Source: Leguminivora glycinivorella (lineage: Eukaryota > Arthropoda > Insecta > Lepidoptera > Tortricidae). From it: DNA of 64,000 nt. Position numbers and translations under genes: made by a program. The stretch lies in NCBI RefSeq assembly GCF_023078275.1, contig NC_062991.1:1860001-1924000 (forward strand), in the 5' to 3' direction. Below are positions 32,401 to 46,500 of this stretch, one piece after another. The first letter of the stretch is position 1; every line of letters begins with the position of its first letter. Under the pieces are notes generated by a model that searched no databases, was not told the DNA's origin, and saw only the letters and a list, made by a program, of their open reading frames with translations.

Positions 32401-34518
32401 CGTCTGTCTGTTACGCTTTCCCGCTTAAACCATGCAACCGATTTTGATGAAATTTGGAACAAAAATCTTTAGACCCTGAAACAGAACATAGGCTACTTTT
32501 TATTTCGAAAAAAGGGATGAAGGGGTTGAAAAAGAGGTTGAAAGTTTGTATGGGATTTCTTAATTTTAAAAGATAAAACCATGAAACTTTATATTTTAGC
32601 ACTTGATAAGAAATCATTGAACATCTTGATAACGGATAGGGATAGGGATAGGGATAGGGATAGGGATTGGGATAGGGATAGGGATAGGGATATGGATAGG
32701 GATAGGGATAGGGATAGGGATAGGGATAGGGATAGGGATAGGGATAGGGATAGGGATAGGGATAGGGTTAGGGATAGGGATAGGGATAGGGATAGGGATA
32801 GGGATAGGGATAGGGATAGGGATAGGGATAGGGATAGGGATAGGGATAGGGATAGGGATAGGGATAGGGATAGGGATAGGGATAGGGATAGGGATAGGGA
32901 TAGGGATAGGGATAGGGATAGGGATAGGGATAGGGATAGGGATAGGGATAGGGATAGGGATAGGGATAGGGATAGGGATAGGGATAGGGATAGGGATAGG
33001 GATAGGGATAGGGATAGGGATAGGGATAGGGATAGGGATAGGGATAGGGATAGGGATAGGGATAGGGATAGGGATAGGGATAGGGATAGGGATAGGGATA
33101 GGGATAGGGATAGGGATAGGGATAGGGATAGGGATAGGGATAGGGATAGGGATAGGGATAGGGATAGGGATAGGGATAGGGATAGGGATAGGGATAGGGA
33201 TAGGGATAGGGATAGGGATAGGGATAGCGATAGCGATACGGATACGGATACGGATATGGATACAATACAATACAATACAAATCCACTTTATTGCACAACC
33301 TCAGAAATGTACATAGGAACACACACATTACAATAAATAATATAATAATATGGGTATCGTTAGAGGGATACGGATAATCGGTCGGCGGTCTCTTACAATC
33401 AATGTGCTCTAAGACGATCGTTGTTTGCTTGCTTGAAGATTACGTTTGCGATAAGTATAAGCAAAATGTAAAAAAATTTAAGGGATAATAGAAAAAAGTA
33501 CTTTTTACCCACCGATCATAGTGTCGAAATACTCGAAATACGGGCTATGTGGGATGTTTATAAAGGTTTCCCCAGCGTATATAGAATTACCTACGCTGTG
33601 GTCGATGTGTAATATTTCTACAATCATTGCAAGCAAAAGTATTATGTGCAATCGAAATAATCGCAGATAAATATACCTACAGAGAAACCTAAGGATCCAA
33701 ATGAAAATCTTAATGAATACTTTTATTACGCGGGCGAAGCCGCGGGTAAAAGCTAGTTGGTTCGTTCTCAAAAAAGTGGCACCGTCAGGGTGAAGTGAAT
33801 GAGAAAAAATGAAAATGGTTTTTTGTACCTTTTTGGATTAAAATATGTTTTTGAGTGCATCAATTTAATGATACGAAATTTGCGGGAGGGAACGAAATAG
33901 TCGTAAAAACGTAGAACTTATAGCGAGTTGAAATTTTAGACATACAGGAGAAAGTGAATAGACAGGGTAGCAGGGAAAACGGGGCAGGATAAAGAGAGTT
34001 TGAATAAAAAAACAAGTTTGCCACGAATAATTCAACGTATATCGACTATTATGATTGTGTTAGGATTCAATTTTTTTTTCTTTAAGTAGAAACAAAAGCA
34101 AAAAAAAGGATTTTTTTAAACAATATCCATTATTTTTTATTCAAAACAGTTGAAGTACAGTAAGTGATATCTGATTATTGTTTTCTGTCACGATGCCTGC
34201 ACGTACCAAATGTTTCTTTTTGACCCAGTGTTTGACTGGTAGAGAATGCCTTAAGGCATTATGTATTTTTATTTATTTATTTAAACTTTATTGCACAAAA
34301 GAACAACTTAGTGTACAAAAGGCGAACTTAATGCCATGAGGCATTCTCTACCAGTCAACCTTTGGGCAAAGCAGAGAAGATTGTAGGCGGTGCATTAAGA
34401 GACCAATTTTGAAATATCAATCAAAAGCTTAGACATATAATATATTAACGTACATACAATTACATACTATTTTTACATAAATAACGATAGGTTATATAAT
34501 ACATAGGTACTCATATAT

Positions 34519-34577
<59 letters not shown>

Positions 34578-37500
34578 TACTAACCTGTCAGAAAGATAAC
34601 ATTCAATTCTACCTTAAGCTGCCAGCAAAGAAGTCGCGCACAGATTTTTTAAAAACGTATTTGTTGGGTAATTTCCTAATGTTAGGTGGTAGACCGTTCC
34701 AGAGGCGGATGACCTGAATGGCGAAAGAGTATGACATGAAGCCCGTACGGTGAAGAGGAATAGAAAGAGTGAGATTGCCGGTAGAGCGAAACTGACGGAC
34801 CCGCGAAGCAATAGAAAAATTAAAAAGAGATTTTAGATATCCAGGGGAGTGTGGATCATTAAGAATAGAATAAAGAGTGCAGAGCATGCGAATATTACGC
34901 CGTTGACGAATGGGAAGCCAGCCGAGCTGTGAGCGAAATGCGGACACGTGATCAAATTTTCGAAGACAGAAGATGAATCGGATACAATTGTTAAGGAGTC
35001 GGTCCAATTTGTCAAGAAGCTCCTCGTTCAAGTCAGGACAGCATACATCACCATAGTCGATAATGGGTAAAATCAGGGTGTTAACTAGCAGTGTTTTAGT
35101 TTTGACTGGCAAGAAGTGTTTGAGCTTGTTGAGTGCGTGAAGAGTGCCCGTAACCTTCCGACTGATTTCGGCAATCTGCGGTCTCCAGCTTAAAGTGCTA
35201 TCCAAGTGCACTCCCAGATCCTTAACGCACGAGCTGAAAGGAATAGGAGTGCCATTGAAGTGCACTGGACCTATCGTCTGTAGATCTAGCTTGGCAAGTT
35301 GTTTAGAGCTACCGATGATAATGGCCTGGCACTTTGCGGGATTTACAAACAGGCCAAACTTTCCCGACCATTGCTGTATATGAGAGAGGTCCCCGTTTAA
35401 CTTCTCTATGGTAGCCAACACATCGGTCACTTTGCACTGGTCGTAGAGCTGTAGATCATCGGCGTAAAGATGGTATGCGCAACGAAACTCTGGGGTAATA
35501 AAGTTAATAAAAGTGGAGAATAGAAGTGGAGAGAGAATACCTCCTTGGGGTACACCAGTGGCCAGATCGCACCAGTCCGACGAAGTCCGACCGACACGCA
35601 CCGCTTGCTTGCGGCCCCCAAGATAAGCAGAGAACCAACTAAGAGCTGAAGACGATATTTTAAGGTGATTCAAAAGAGCAAGGAGGATGTCATGATCGAC
35701 AGTATTAAAAGCATTTGTGAAATCGATCAAGACAAGTACTGTGACCAATTGATCCGCCATGCCACGTCTGATGTCTTCAGTAACTTTGATTAATGCAGTG
35801 CAAGTACTGTGGCTTGGTCGAAAACCAGACTGAAACGGGCTCAACAGTTTGTTGGAGAAAATAAAATCAGAAAGTTGTCTGTGGGCAACAGCTTCAGCGA
35901 TTTTCGACAAGAAAGGGAGAATTGAGATGGGTCTAAAATTACTAAGTAGAGTGGGGTTATTAGTTTTCGGAAGAGGTATTACAAAAGCTTTCCGCCAGAG
36001 TGCAGGAAATTCGCCATTTACTAAAGAGAAATTGATGATATGAGTAATCACAGGAAGCGCAGAATCAAGAATCGAGGCTATCATGTAACGACTCACATCA
36101 TCACACCCAACGGCTTTTGACTTGATGGCTCGAACAATATTTTTTATTTCTGTTTGAGAAGTTGGAAAAAAGAGAAAAAAAACAGATAAAGATGAGGGTA
36201 AGGACGAAATAAATGAGAGGGTATTTGTCTTAATATCGTCAGTTACGGAAAGAGCAGAAGAAAAGTGTTTATTGAGCTCATCAAGTGTAAAGGGAGTGCC
36301 ATCGTATCCTTTTGTTTGTTTTCCTAGGCCCAGTGTTTTGAGGAATTTCCAAACGTCGGCCATAGAGGAAGAAGAAACATTGTGGTGAATGAACCGACGC
36401 TTCGCTGCACGCACCATCTGATTACACCGATTGCGGGCTCGCTTAAACAATAAAAAGTTATTTTCGGTACGGTCGCGCTTATACACTCTGAAGGCTCGGT
36501 CCCTTCTCCTCATGGCCATACGAACGCCTTCGGTGATCCAAGGTGCCGGGGGTCGCCTGACACGAACAGTACGCATTGGTGCATGTTTATCAAAAAGTCC
36601 TAATACGGCGGCGTTAAAAAGTGAAACCTTATCGTCAACAGAGGAAGCCGAAAACACTGGTGCCCAGTCAATAGCTGCTGCATCACGGGACAGAGCATCG
36701 GGGTCTAATTTGGTGAAACAGCGCATAGTTATGAGTGCAGGCTTGCATTTTGGTGGTTTAATTTTATAACACGCATATATCAAATCGTGATGAGAAAAAC
36801 CAGGAGCCAGATGCTGCCCGTGCTTTACGACGAGGTCAGGACAGGACACCAAAATGACATCCAACCAAGTGTCAGAAGAGCTAGTGTGATGAGTTGGGGC
36901 CAGTGGAAGAAGAGAGAAATTAACAGATTGGAGAAGTGTTTTCAATTTACGGCTGTGAAGCGAGTCTTTACACAGGTCAGTATTGAGGTCACCCATTATC
37001 AAGTGATGTGAGTACTCCGTGCTCAAGGACTCGAGAATTTGTTCTAAGTTTGAAAAATAGTCAATTGTTGGAGGACAGTAAATTACCCCCAGAACGGCCT
37101 TGACTCCTTTAACATTCACCTCAAGAAAAATCCACTCCGCAGACCCGGTGTAGTGAGAATTTGTACACCATTTTGTACTTTTTTATGTGCAATAAAGAAT
37201 AGATAAATAAGTACCTATAATCACAGTCTTGTAAAACAACAAAGCACATATCATGATTCACAATGTGAGTTATACTTGTGCGTGTAATGCCTGCAATGGC
37301 TGCCCCAGTGGAAGAGTTGGTTCGTCTCCTTGATGTCTCCTTGGTAACAGATGTCGAGATAATGAGGTCAGTATTTAAAATGAGGGCCACTCTAGGGCCG
37401 GACGGCGTGCCTTGGCTCTTTAAACATCTTGGAAGTAGATTACGTGGCCACATTGACGACCGCCTCCGAGAGGGTATACATTCTCGTTGTAAGGTGGGCA

Positions 37501-40500
37501 GACTGTGCCTTTCGAAAAAAGGGTAGTCCAGCTGACTGTCCCTTAGGAGGTCCCATTGCTTTCCTAGATGAAACTGGCACGATGTTGAGCGCATCATCGT
37601 AAGTCTCATCTACTGCTGTGCACGCATTTTGGAAGACACGTGCCCAAACATCAGAGATCGGGTTCTGGGAGAAGCGATAGACGCAAATGATGCGCTGCAT
37701 AAATACAGCGGTCTGGTAGCAGAGAAAAAGCAGGGAGCCATCGCAGTATCTCTTGACATTGCCAATTACTTCGGCTCTCTTCTTTATGTGGTAATAAAAT
37801 AGGCGCATTGCTTCCACGATGCGCCTTTCTATTTGAAGATCATCATTCACCATAGGGCATTACCTTGCAGATAGAGTAGTGCTCAATGAATCAGGAGGAA
37901 GATGCCTAGAAAGACAAATGGAGTGTGGTGTTCCTACCGGCTGCGCCATGTAAACGTATAGGGACAGGTCAATGAGGCTACGTCCTCAAATCAAGACTGA
38001 CTTCTTTATTCTTCTGGGTTCTTACCCACATGCATATTCATAATAATCATAACCTACCCACAGTTTTCCACAGGGGTCGGTACTGGGCGCCTGCTCTGGA
38101 GCATTGGCTTTGACTTGGCTATCAGAGTAGTCCAACTTCTCCGCATGATAACCATTTTTTATGCCGATGACACAATAGTAGCCGTGGGTGGAAGAAAGTA
38201 CCAGGATAATAAGGAGAGCCACAGTGGCAACTGAGCTCACAGTTGGGCGCATTAATTTGTTTGGGCTTGCGGTGCTACTTGCCACGACCGATGACGAGGT
38301 TTTCGAGGAAAAAGGTTGGCTTCTGCCCGAAGAAAGTGATTACTGCCGACCTAGCCAAAATGATAATAGTTGACGCTATACGCCGATCGAAATGCAATCT
38401 GGTTCTGTCGTGCCTACATGCAAGAACGATAGGGATGTTGCCTGTTGGCGGTGAGGCGGTCCCTCTTACGCCCCAAATTAAGTACTTGGGCTTAAATTCA
38501 AATCAAAATTGGTACTCCGAGGAACATTTTATCAAATTGGTTCCTAGCTTCGTCGGGACTGCTTCGGCGCTGGCTGAGCAGACTATTGCCCAATATCGAA
38601 GGACCCAATGCCCCATATCGGCGCTTATATGCGAACGCCATCCGCAGCGTGTATACAAAATTTCAGCTCAGTCGGTTGAACATTTCTGCTTCAAATTGGG
38701 TTGCAAGATTTGACCTCAACATACATACAAACATACATACATACATACATTGCAAGTTAGTAAAAACCATGTCAAAATAGCTTTTTTTACTTGTGTTTCT
38801 TTATCCTGTCAACAGTCACTTTACCCTGCAGAGTGATGGCAGGATAAAGTTACACAGGGTGTAGTGAAAATCCGGTTAACTAGATAAATGAACTATTCAT
38901 AAGAGCTTGTAACTAGGCCTACATGAATAAAGATATTTTGAATTGAATTGAATTATCTCCGAAACTGTTGATAATACAACTGTCATAATTTTAATATAAA
39001 TAGTTATACTTCAATACAACATTAAAATGTTATTAGTAACAAAACTGCCGTATTAATATTTTGAAATAATCATGCCAGAATAAAGTGGACATACCTGTTA
39101 CAAACACCGAACGTCACACTTTGAAAACTTCTAACCACAAGCCCGCAGCACCTCACACACAAACCTTTACACCGGCGGCTAGAACCATACTGGCTACGTG
39201 TTTTACGTATATTAGGGTCTCAATAAGACTTTCTGTGTGTGAGTGAGGTGCAATACCGCGGACGCACAGGATATAGAGAAAATATCGCTGGACAAACTTT
39301 GAACGTGAAAATTTGTGTTCAAAAGTAATCGAAACATCCCGTGCAACGTATATTTAAGAATATAGTAGTCTATTCTCTACAAAAAACGATATTTTAATAT
39401 CATACAACTGCAATTCAATAATCTATAGAGCGAAAACTTGAGCTGTGTCGCGTTGTGACAAGGCAGGGTACAGTAGAAAACGGTCTTCTTTAAATTTTTT
39501 TTACAAAAGTATTATATTTATAGAAAAAATATGTTTTGGCCTCGATGTGTCACGTTAATGCCTACTTATGAAAATTTTAATTATATGTGAAAATTATATA
39601 TTTCGCATACTTTCTATTCAAAAACGTGATGGCAGGGTACGATGCCACTATTTTGAGAATTACCCAGTTATATATATAACCATTATGCAATAGGCCAATG
39701 GTGCCCCTGACATGCGTAGAAATAATTACAAGTTTGTTCTAATAAATTAATAAATTATTTACACGAACGGTTTCGACCCACTTTTGACCCCCTGTAGCTC
39801 AGTTCCTATCGGCTAATTGTTCGTCTAAATAAGGGTTAAAATCCAATCCAATGCCATGTTTAGATGCACTTTAAAATCGATCATAATCATCTTCATCAAC
39901 AGCCGGGTCCACTGGTAAACATTTGCCATTCTCAAGACTCGCCAGCGCTACCACACGCAGTCCTCCATTCCTGAATATAGGTACTTCTAAATTTTAACTT
40001 TGCAGGTTAATTTAATAATTTGTATAAATAAATTCATTTAATTTTATAAATAATTACGTAAGTACAGCATGAAAACCTGCCAAGGTCAAATTTAGAAGTA
40101 TTCTGAAACGGAGAACTGTGTGTGGTGGCGGCTCTTGGGAATTTCATACATTCAGAACGCGCAAATGCATTGTCACTTCATAGTTCATCCGGCATTAAAT
40201 TTCACGAACGTCATTTCAAAAAAAGATAATTAATAAATAATAAGAAATAAAAACAAACGAGCCACCTTTCCAAGATCGTTATAAAGTATTCTATCAGGAA
40301 AACTTTTTACCTACCCAATTAGCCGACATGAACTTGGCCCCCTTTTTAACAGGTATGTTTTTGGTGGGTAGCACGCCGCCCTTAGGGTCCCCCCACATCT
40401 AGCGTCTCGCGAGCGTCGCGTCGGGCCAACTGTATGGAAAAAGACGCCGCGTCGACGCGACGTCGACGCGGCGTCAGGCTTTGCCCATACAGTTGGCCCG

Positions 40501-43500
40501 ACGCGACGCTCGCGAGACGCTAGATGTGGGGGGACCCTTACACCCGTGAGTTTTACCGCTTACGTAAGCGACTTATGTAAAACTTTCAAATGTTAATGAT
40601 TTTTGTAAGCAGCTTTCGGTAAGTTTTAACTACTTTCGTAAGCTGAAAACTTTCAAGTGTAGGTATACGAGTTTGCTTACAGAAGCGACTCACAGCTTAT
40701 CGAAATAAACTGATAAGTTTTGGCCTTACGAACTACGGCGGTCGTTTTTTTTTTCATTTCAACTTTGCTTGCTTGGAACAATGTAGACATTTAGTAAGTT
40801 GAAAACCACAAAACTTCCGTAAGCAAAACTTACGATAAGTTTTTCATAGGTGTAAATGGAAGTATCAGTCGCTTACCAAAGATTTACGTAAGTAAGTACA
40901 GGTGTAAAGGCGGCCTAAATGAAATCCATCAATTTATTCATAATTTATGATTCAAAATCATCATTTATACACAGGTAAATTTTATCAGCCAGCAGATATC
41001 AAGTTAAAATTTGTATGAAATTACTTTGCACTCTTGTGGAATAAACGCAATTTTGCTATCTGTTTTCGAAGAATCAAATGAGCCTTTACAGTCTCGTCTA
41101 TAAATATCTATACATATCGAAACTTATTACTTGGGAAGAACGCAGGTCAAAATTTAATACAGGTAAATATATTTACCTTATGTAGCTGACCGTACCAGTT
41201 CGCGTGGTGAAATTTCTTGTAAATATGTGAAGAACATTTTTTAAGATTGTCGTGTAATTTAAAACAATTCTCGTACATATTTTCTGATTTACAAGAAAGT
41301 TGAAAACTGGACTGTTACATAGTGAAATAGATAGCGCCCGCCAGAAAGTATGCTTCCTAGCGGTGACATATACATCACTGTTTTCTTGTAAATACGTGTA
41401 GTTATTTTTTTTTTAGTATAGGTCAGTTTAGTATAATTCTCGTAAATTTTTTCTGATTCATAAAAAAGCTGAAAACTGGACTGTTACACAGTGAAATAGA
41501 TAGCGCCCGCCAGAAAGTTTGCTTCCTAGCGGTGACAAATAAATCATTGTTTTCTTGTAAATACGCGTAGTTATTTTTTTTAAAGTATCGGTCAGCTTAG
41601 TACAATTCTCGTACATTTTTTCTGATTCATAAAAAAGCTGAAAACTGGACTGTTACATAGTGAAATAGATAGCGCCCGCCAGAAAGTATGCTCTCTAGCG
41701 GTGACATATTGATCATTGTTTTCTTGTAAATGCGTTTAGTACATTTTTTTTAATTAGCGTACAATTTAGAACAATTTTCGTACAATTTTTTGATGTAGCT
41801 TTGGATTCCATACGATACCATGTCACCGCTAGAAAGTATGACACGAAATATTGATATTTTATACAACGTATGGTTTGTTTACACTGTTGACAATTTCTAT
41901 TGACGGCGATTTTATTTCAGAACTGTCTATGCTATGACATCGACCGTGACATCGACATTGCTTGACGTTAATCCTTGTTTTTCGAAGAATAGGTATTTCA
42001 AACAAGCAATCTATTAAATTAAAACAAAATTCCGATGGTTAAGAAGGTGCCTGGGGGTTTTCTAGAAGATGACTAAGGGCCAGTTGCTTCAACCACATTC
42101 GACAGACACATGTCACATACCAGACGTCTATGGAACTTCCCATGCAATAAAATTTAACGAACGTTTTAACGGTGACAGACCGTTTGATGCAACCGGCCCT
42201 AAGTAGCTGAAGAAATTTTGAGGCTGTAACTCAATAGTTCACTATAGACATAGAGGCTGTAACTTAATATCAGTTAACCAATTATTTCTGAAACATGTTC
42301 TGCGCAAAATAATAAAAAGTTGTTTATGGTTATCTACCAAATCTGCTGACATTTTTCCAATCGAAGGAACTTCTATTACAAGAGGTTCCATTACAAGTCG
42401 GACAAGAAAAGGAGATTAACCTGTTTCTCTTGCGTGTCCCATGTAGTAACGTTCCCAGATTCAGTAGTACCCACATTCTCTCCGTTTGGAGTTGAGCATT
42501 TGAAGGTGCTTCAGTAAAAATCCAATCAGAGATATAGGCAAATGTAGCCAATCCTTACTTGCAGATTCATGTTTTTGGTACGTGGTCATTTACCAAATAA
42601 TTTTGTCATTTTGCCAATAGGCTACTACTACTACTACTATTTGGAACTTCCAAAAGAAGAACTGAAGAGAAATGGTATGAAGACTAACCTGTTTCTCTTG
42701 CGTGTCCCATATAATAACGTTCCCAGATTCAGCAGTGACCACATTTTCTCCATTTGGAGTTATCACCGCGTGGGTGACGATTGCACCTAGTGGAGCATCA
42801 GCCAACTGAGCCAGAAGATGGCCGGTGCTGGTGTCCCAGAGACCCCAGCAGCTGCGGGTCACGGTGGCAGCTAGGTGCTGGTCGCGGGCCAAACTGGAGA
42901 CAGGAACGGTTTTTATTCATCATTAGCAGACATTTGGATAACAGAGAGCGGACATGCGAGAGAACAATCTCACGCCTAAGGGTGTCGAAGACCGGACGAA
43001 GTGGAGAAGATTGAGCAGGAAATCGGACCGGAGAACGCTAGGCTGAAGAAAACATTTTGGAAAACAGTTATATTATGGTGGTAACAAGTACTCTTTCAAA
43101 AGTAAGGGTATTGTTTGCACAAGCATGACAATATTGACAATCCAGCATTCTAATTTCATTCATGCAGCTCTTCCAGCATGTGCAGCTCTTCCAGTTCGCC
43201 ACTTGTCCAGGTCCTGAGCTAGTGTGGTCCAGGAGCGACCCACATTTCTCCACGAGTCCACTCAACGAGTCAAGGATGACATGCTTCTTAAATTTGAAAG
43301 CGACCATGATTCCATTAACATTTTAGTCCACCTGCCATCAGTCTGCCTAGAGATGAGGTACCGTAGGCAGGAAACAAAAGACGATGCTGAAGTTAAGAAA
43401 TCACTATTTTTTTTTATAAATGGGCTTAGGTGCTCTTGGCCACAGACTAGCCAAAGGCAAAGACGTCGCCTACGATGGAGTGAGCTCGTTCAGAAGATGG

Positions 43501-46500
43501 AATTATTTTTTTTACCTTTGTGCATCAATAGGCAACTCCTGCCGATCAATCTTGTGGACCTGCTCGAAGATGTTATCAATATTCCAGATCTTGACAGTCC
43601 GGTCTATGGAGGAGGTGATGACGTTGTTCCAGCTGCCAACAGCTAGGGGTTCCAGCTGGACGATTCGGCCGAAGTGAGCGTCTAGGACTTTGATGAGTTG
43701 TGTGGTTTCTAAGCTCCAGACGTAAAGACTTTTCCTGAGGAGGTGACAACAATAAATTATATATGATTTCTAAACAGATCGTGCTTATTAAAAGATTCTC
43801 GAGTGGACATTAGAGTCTGTCTTTTACCGGACACTTAGGCACTGGTCCCACCAAAATCGATGAGAAACGAACAAAAGATAGACGCTCCTGTTTTAATCGT
43901 AGCTCCAGATTCCCGAAAGCATGAACCGATTTAGATTTAAGTAGTTTTTTTGTTTGAAATCTGAATTAGTCGGGAGAGTTCTTAGCCATGATTGATCGAA
44001 AATGGTTCACAATATCGGTTTTTTTTTTCAAAATTTAAATTATGTATTGTGGTAATCTTTTTTTTAAATTACCTGACTCCAGCAACAGCATAAGTGTTGT
44101 TATTGCTGATCATAAAGGAGTTAGAGAGAGTCATCTTAGTGGAAATATTCCGGATGGTGTGTGGAAGTTTTAGCACAATGCCTTCTAGAGACATATCCTT
44201 TTCTGGTTCATCATCTATCTTTTCTTCCTGTAAGGAAAACATGAATTTAATTAAGATATTGACAGCTAACCTATTGCCTGTCCGTTCTATTTTAACTTAT
44301 CTATACCTATAAAAAGGGTCATTACTAAATCTTCTTTATAACAACAGCATAATTAATACTCATTCTAACTTCCCACTTTAAAATTCCCTATTTCTACAGG
44401 CGTCTGTTGCCGTGGCTTTATTTCGTAAACTATAAATGTATTTACCTCTTCTTCTTCTTCTTTCTTATCATCATCATCCTTCTTCTTTTTCTTGGTATCA
44501 TCGACGTGTTTTGATCTATCGATCCTGCTATCAAAATCCCACACTACGAAACTGTATGTTGTTGTAGCTGGAAGAAATTAGATTTTGATATTAAGTACTG
44601 ATAGATTTACAGCGCAGTTGTATTGTATGGATCTGAATGCTGGGCGACAAAGGTGGAGGATGAAAGGAGAGTGCACGTAGCGGAAATGAGAATGTTGAGA
44701 TGGATGTGTGGAGTGACCAGAATGGATCGGATCAGGAATGAGTATATTAGGGGAAGTTTGAAAGTTGCGCCTATAACGGAAAAGATGAGGAGTGGCAGGT
44801 TGGCGTGGTACGGTCATGTAATGAGGAGGGATGAGTGTGAGGAGGGAGGAAATGAATGTTGATGGATGGAGAGGGAGGGGTAAACCCAAACAACGCATGA
44901 TTGTGTGAAAGAGGACATGAGAAAGAAAGATGTGAGTGTTGAGATGACGAAAGATAGGGGAGAATGGAAGAGGAAGACATATTGTACCGACCCCACATAA
45001 CGTGGGATAAGGGTAGGAGGAAGAAGAAGAAGGAGAGATTTACAGCGTAGAAAGCTGTGTTCGTTAGCAAGATTCAAGATCGGGTGACAAATTTGAGATC
45101 CGTCGTTGCACCAAGGTATGGGTTTTGTCATTACATCGCCAATCGCCAAGATACCGACAGAAATGCCGTCTGGCTCTGTCGCGCCAATACGCAAGAGCGA
45201 TAGAGATAGATATCTACTAAACAGATATTATCATGAGCGTTTGTGCACTTGGCTACCAGCGCTGAAATGAAGTTGGACGAGATATGTTGCTAAGCCGAGT
45301 GATAGTAGGTAGATTAAAATTTTAACGGAATGGTGACCGCTTACAGATGCAAAAAGAGCCTGGCATCGTTTGACTCATTGGGTCGACGACATCCGGAAAA
45401 AATGTGGGTAGATAACTAACTAAACTAACTTTTTTGGCTTAGTGATCCTAAGTGAATTGGCCTCCGAAACGAGAGATCGCCACCTGTCCCGATCCTGCGC
45501 AGCCTTTTGCCAGTCACTGACTTGAAGCCGACGCAAATCTGCCAGCACACTGTCCTCCCAGCAATACCTGGGTTGACCCGCCGGATGGCCACCAGCCGGT
45601 CGACCCAAGAACCCTCTTTTTGCAGCCCGATCGATTCCCATTCAAAGTAAGAGGTATATGATTTTGTAAAATCTTAGTTACCAGGTACTCACCTAGAAGC
45701 ATTCTGTCCTTCTTTCCACGTTTAAGTTGCAACATAGCCTCGGCGGTATCAGTCTCTTTATGATGCAATTCTTCAATCTTCTCCCAGCAAAGTTGTTCGT
45801 CGTTCAACTCGAAGATTGAAATCTGTCAACCAATTCTTCATAATTATAATTACTAATAATAAAACTTAAAAATTAGAAACGAAACAAAGCTGATTCATGC
45901 CCTCAGGTGAATAAAGAAAGTGGTTTAAGCTTTGTCCCATCGCTTAGGTATTAAAAGCCAGTCCCCCCTACATCTCAGAGGCCTTACCCACTCCCCCCTT
46001 TTTTGAAGTGTACCAGTAGGTGACTATTGTACAAATTAAAGTTCTGTATCCTTGTATCCCCTTAGTCGTAATTAACCTTTATAGTTCAGCAAATGATTCT
46101 TCAAGTCCGAACAAAGTCTTTAAAAAAAAACCTGGATGGCCCATACCTACCTGATATCCCCTCTCCGGATCGCTGGTATAAATCTTGTTCCATCCCTTGT
46201 TAAAAGCCAGAGCCCCCCTACACCTCAACGGTTTCACCCACTCCCCCTCTTTCTTGAAGTGAACCAACAGCCGGTCCTCGTCCAGGTCTCCACTCCACAT
46301 GATCAGCTGGAAGTTTTCCAGGTCTCGGAACTCCATGGCTTTGGACAATGAAATACAAAAAATTTAAAGAAAATAAATTATAAATAGGAGACACAGAGAC
46401 GACACATTTTTAGGTGGAGATAGTTGAAGGGATGGAGAGTGACATAGGGTACTTTATGTCCTAATAGGAACGGGACTGACGAAACAATCCTGGAAACGTT

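Larger units (their letters stand above)
32341..33760 (+). mobile_element. Helitron-like element enclosing a microsatellite and a LINE tail
   Basis: The left part, ATTAATATTATAAATGCGAA followed by a CTGTCTGTCTG core, and the right end, TTACGCGGGCGAAGCCGCGG then GTAAAAGCTAGT, look like the two ends of one family. The last ~120 bp recur inverted at the right edge of the window (63883-64000). Inside lie the GATAGG array and a LINE tail. Whether both ends belong to one insertion is inferred. Confidence 0.5.
34263..37170 (-). mobile_element. CR1-type LINE, 5'-truncated, with open pol frame
   Basis: A minus-strand LINE. The 3' UTR contains an interstitial TA microsatellite (about 34515-34573). It ends in TTGTGCAATAAAGTTTAAAT followed by TAAA repeats at about 34263-34290. 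Tails made of short repeats are typical of CR1-superfamily LINEs. The 5' end stops within the endonuclease domain near 37160. It sits in the 11.8-kb intron of model 1, in the same orientation as that gene. Confidence 0.82.

Noticed and set aside
32636..33235. Interstitial telomere
   Set aside because: Insect telomeres use TTAGG; this is a GATAGG hexamer that grades into a LINE tail.
32581..33336. Frames of up to 251 codons encoding RD, SL, PI or YP dipeptide repeats
   Set aside because: All frames of a GATAGG microsatellite are open; no coding evidence.
33505..33771. Minus-strand frame with FINIPHSPYFEYFDTMIGG, a possible exon in the 30.9-42.7 kb NWD intron
   Set aside because: The exons at 42689 and 30899 join directly in phase 0 and make a continuous WD repeat. 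Most of the frame overlaps a repeated element end also present at 63883-64000.
38022..38285. Minus-strand frame of 87 codons that looks like a secreted peptide with a signal sequence
   Set aside because: It is the antisense of a decayed R1 reverse transcriptase, overlapping its YADD region.
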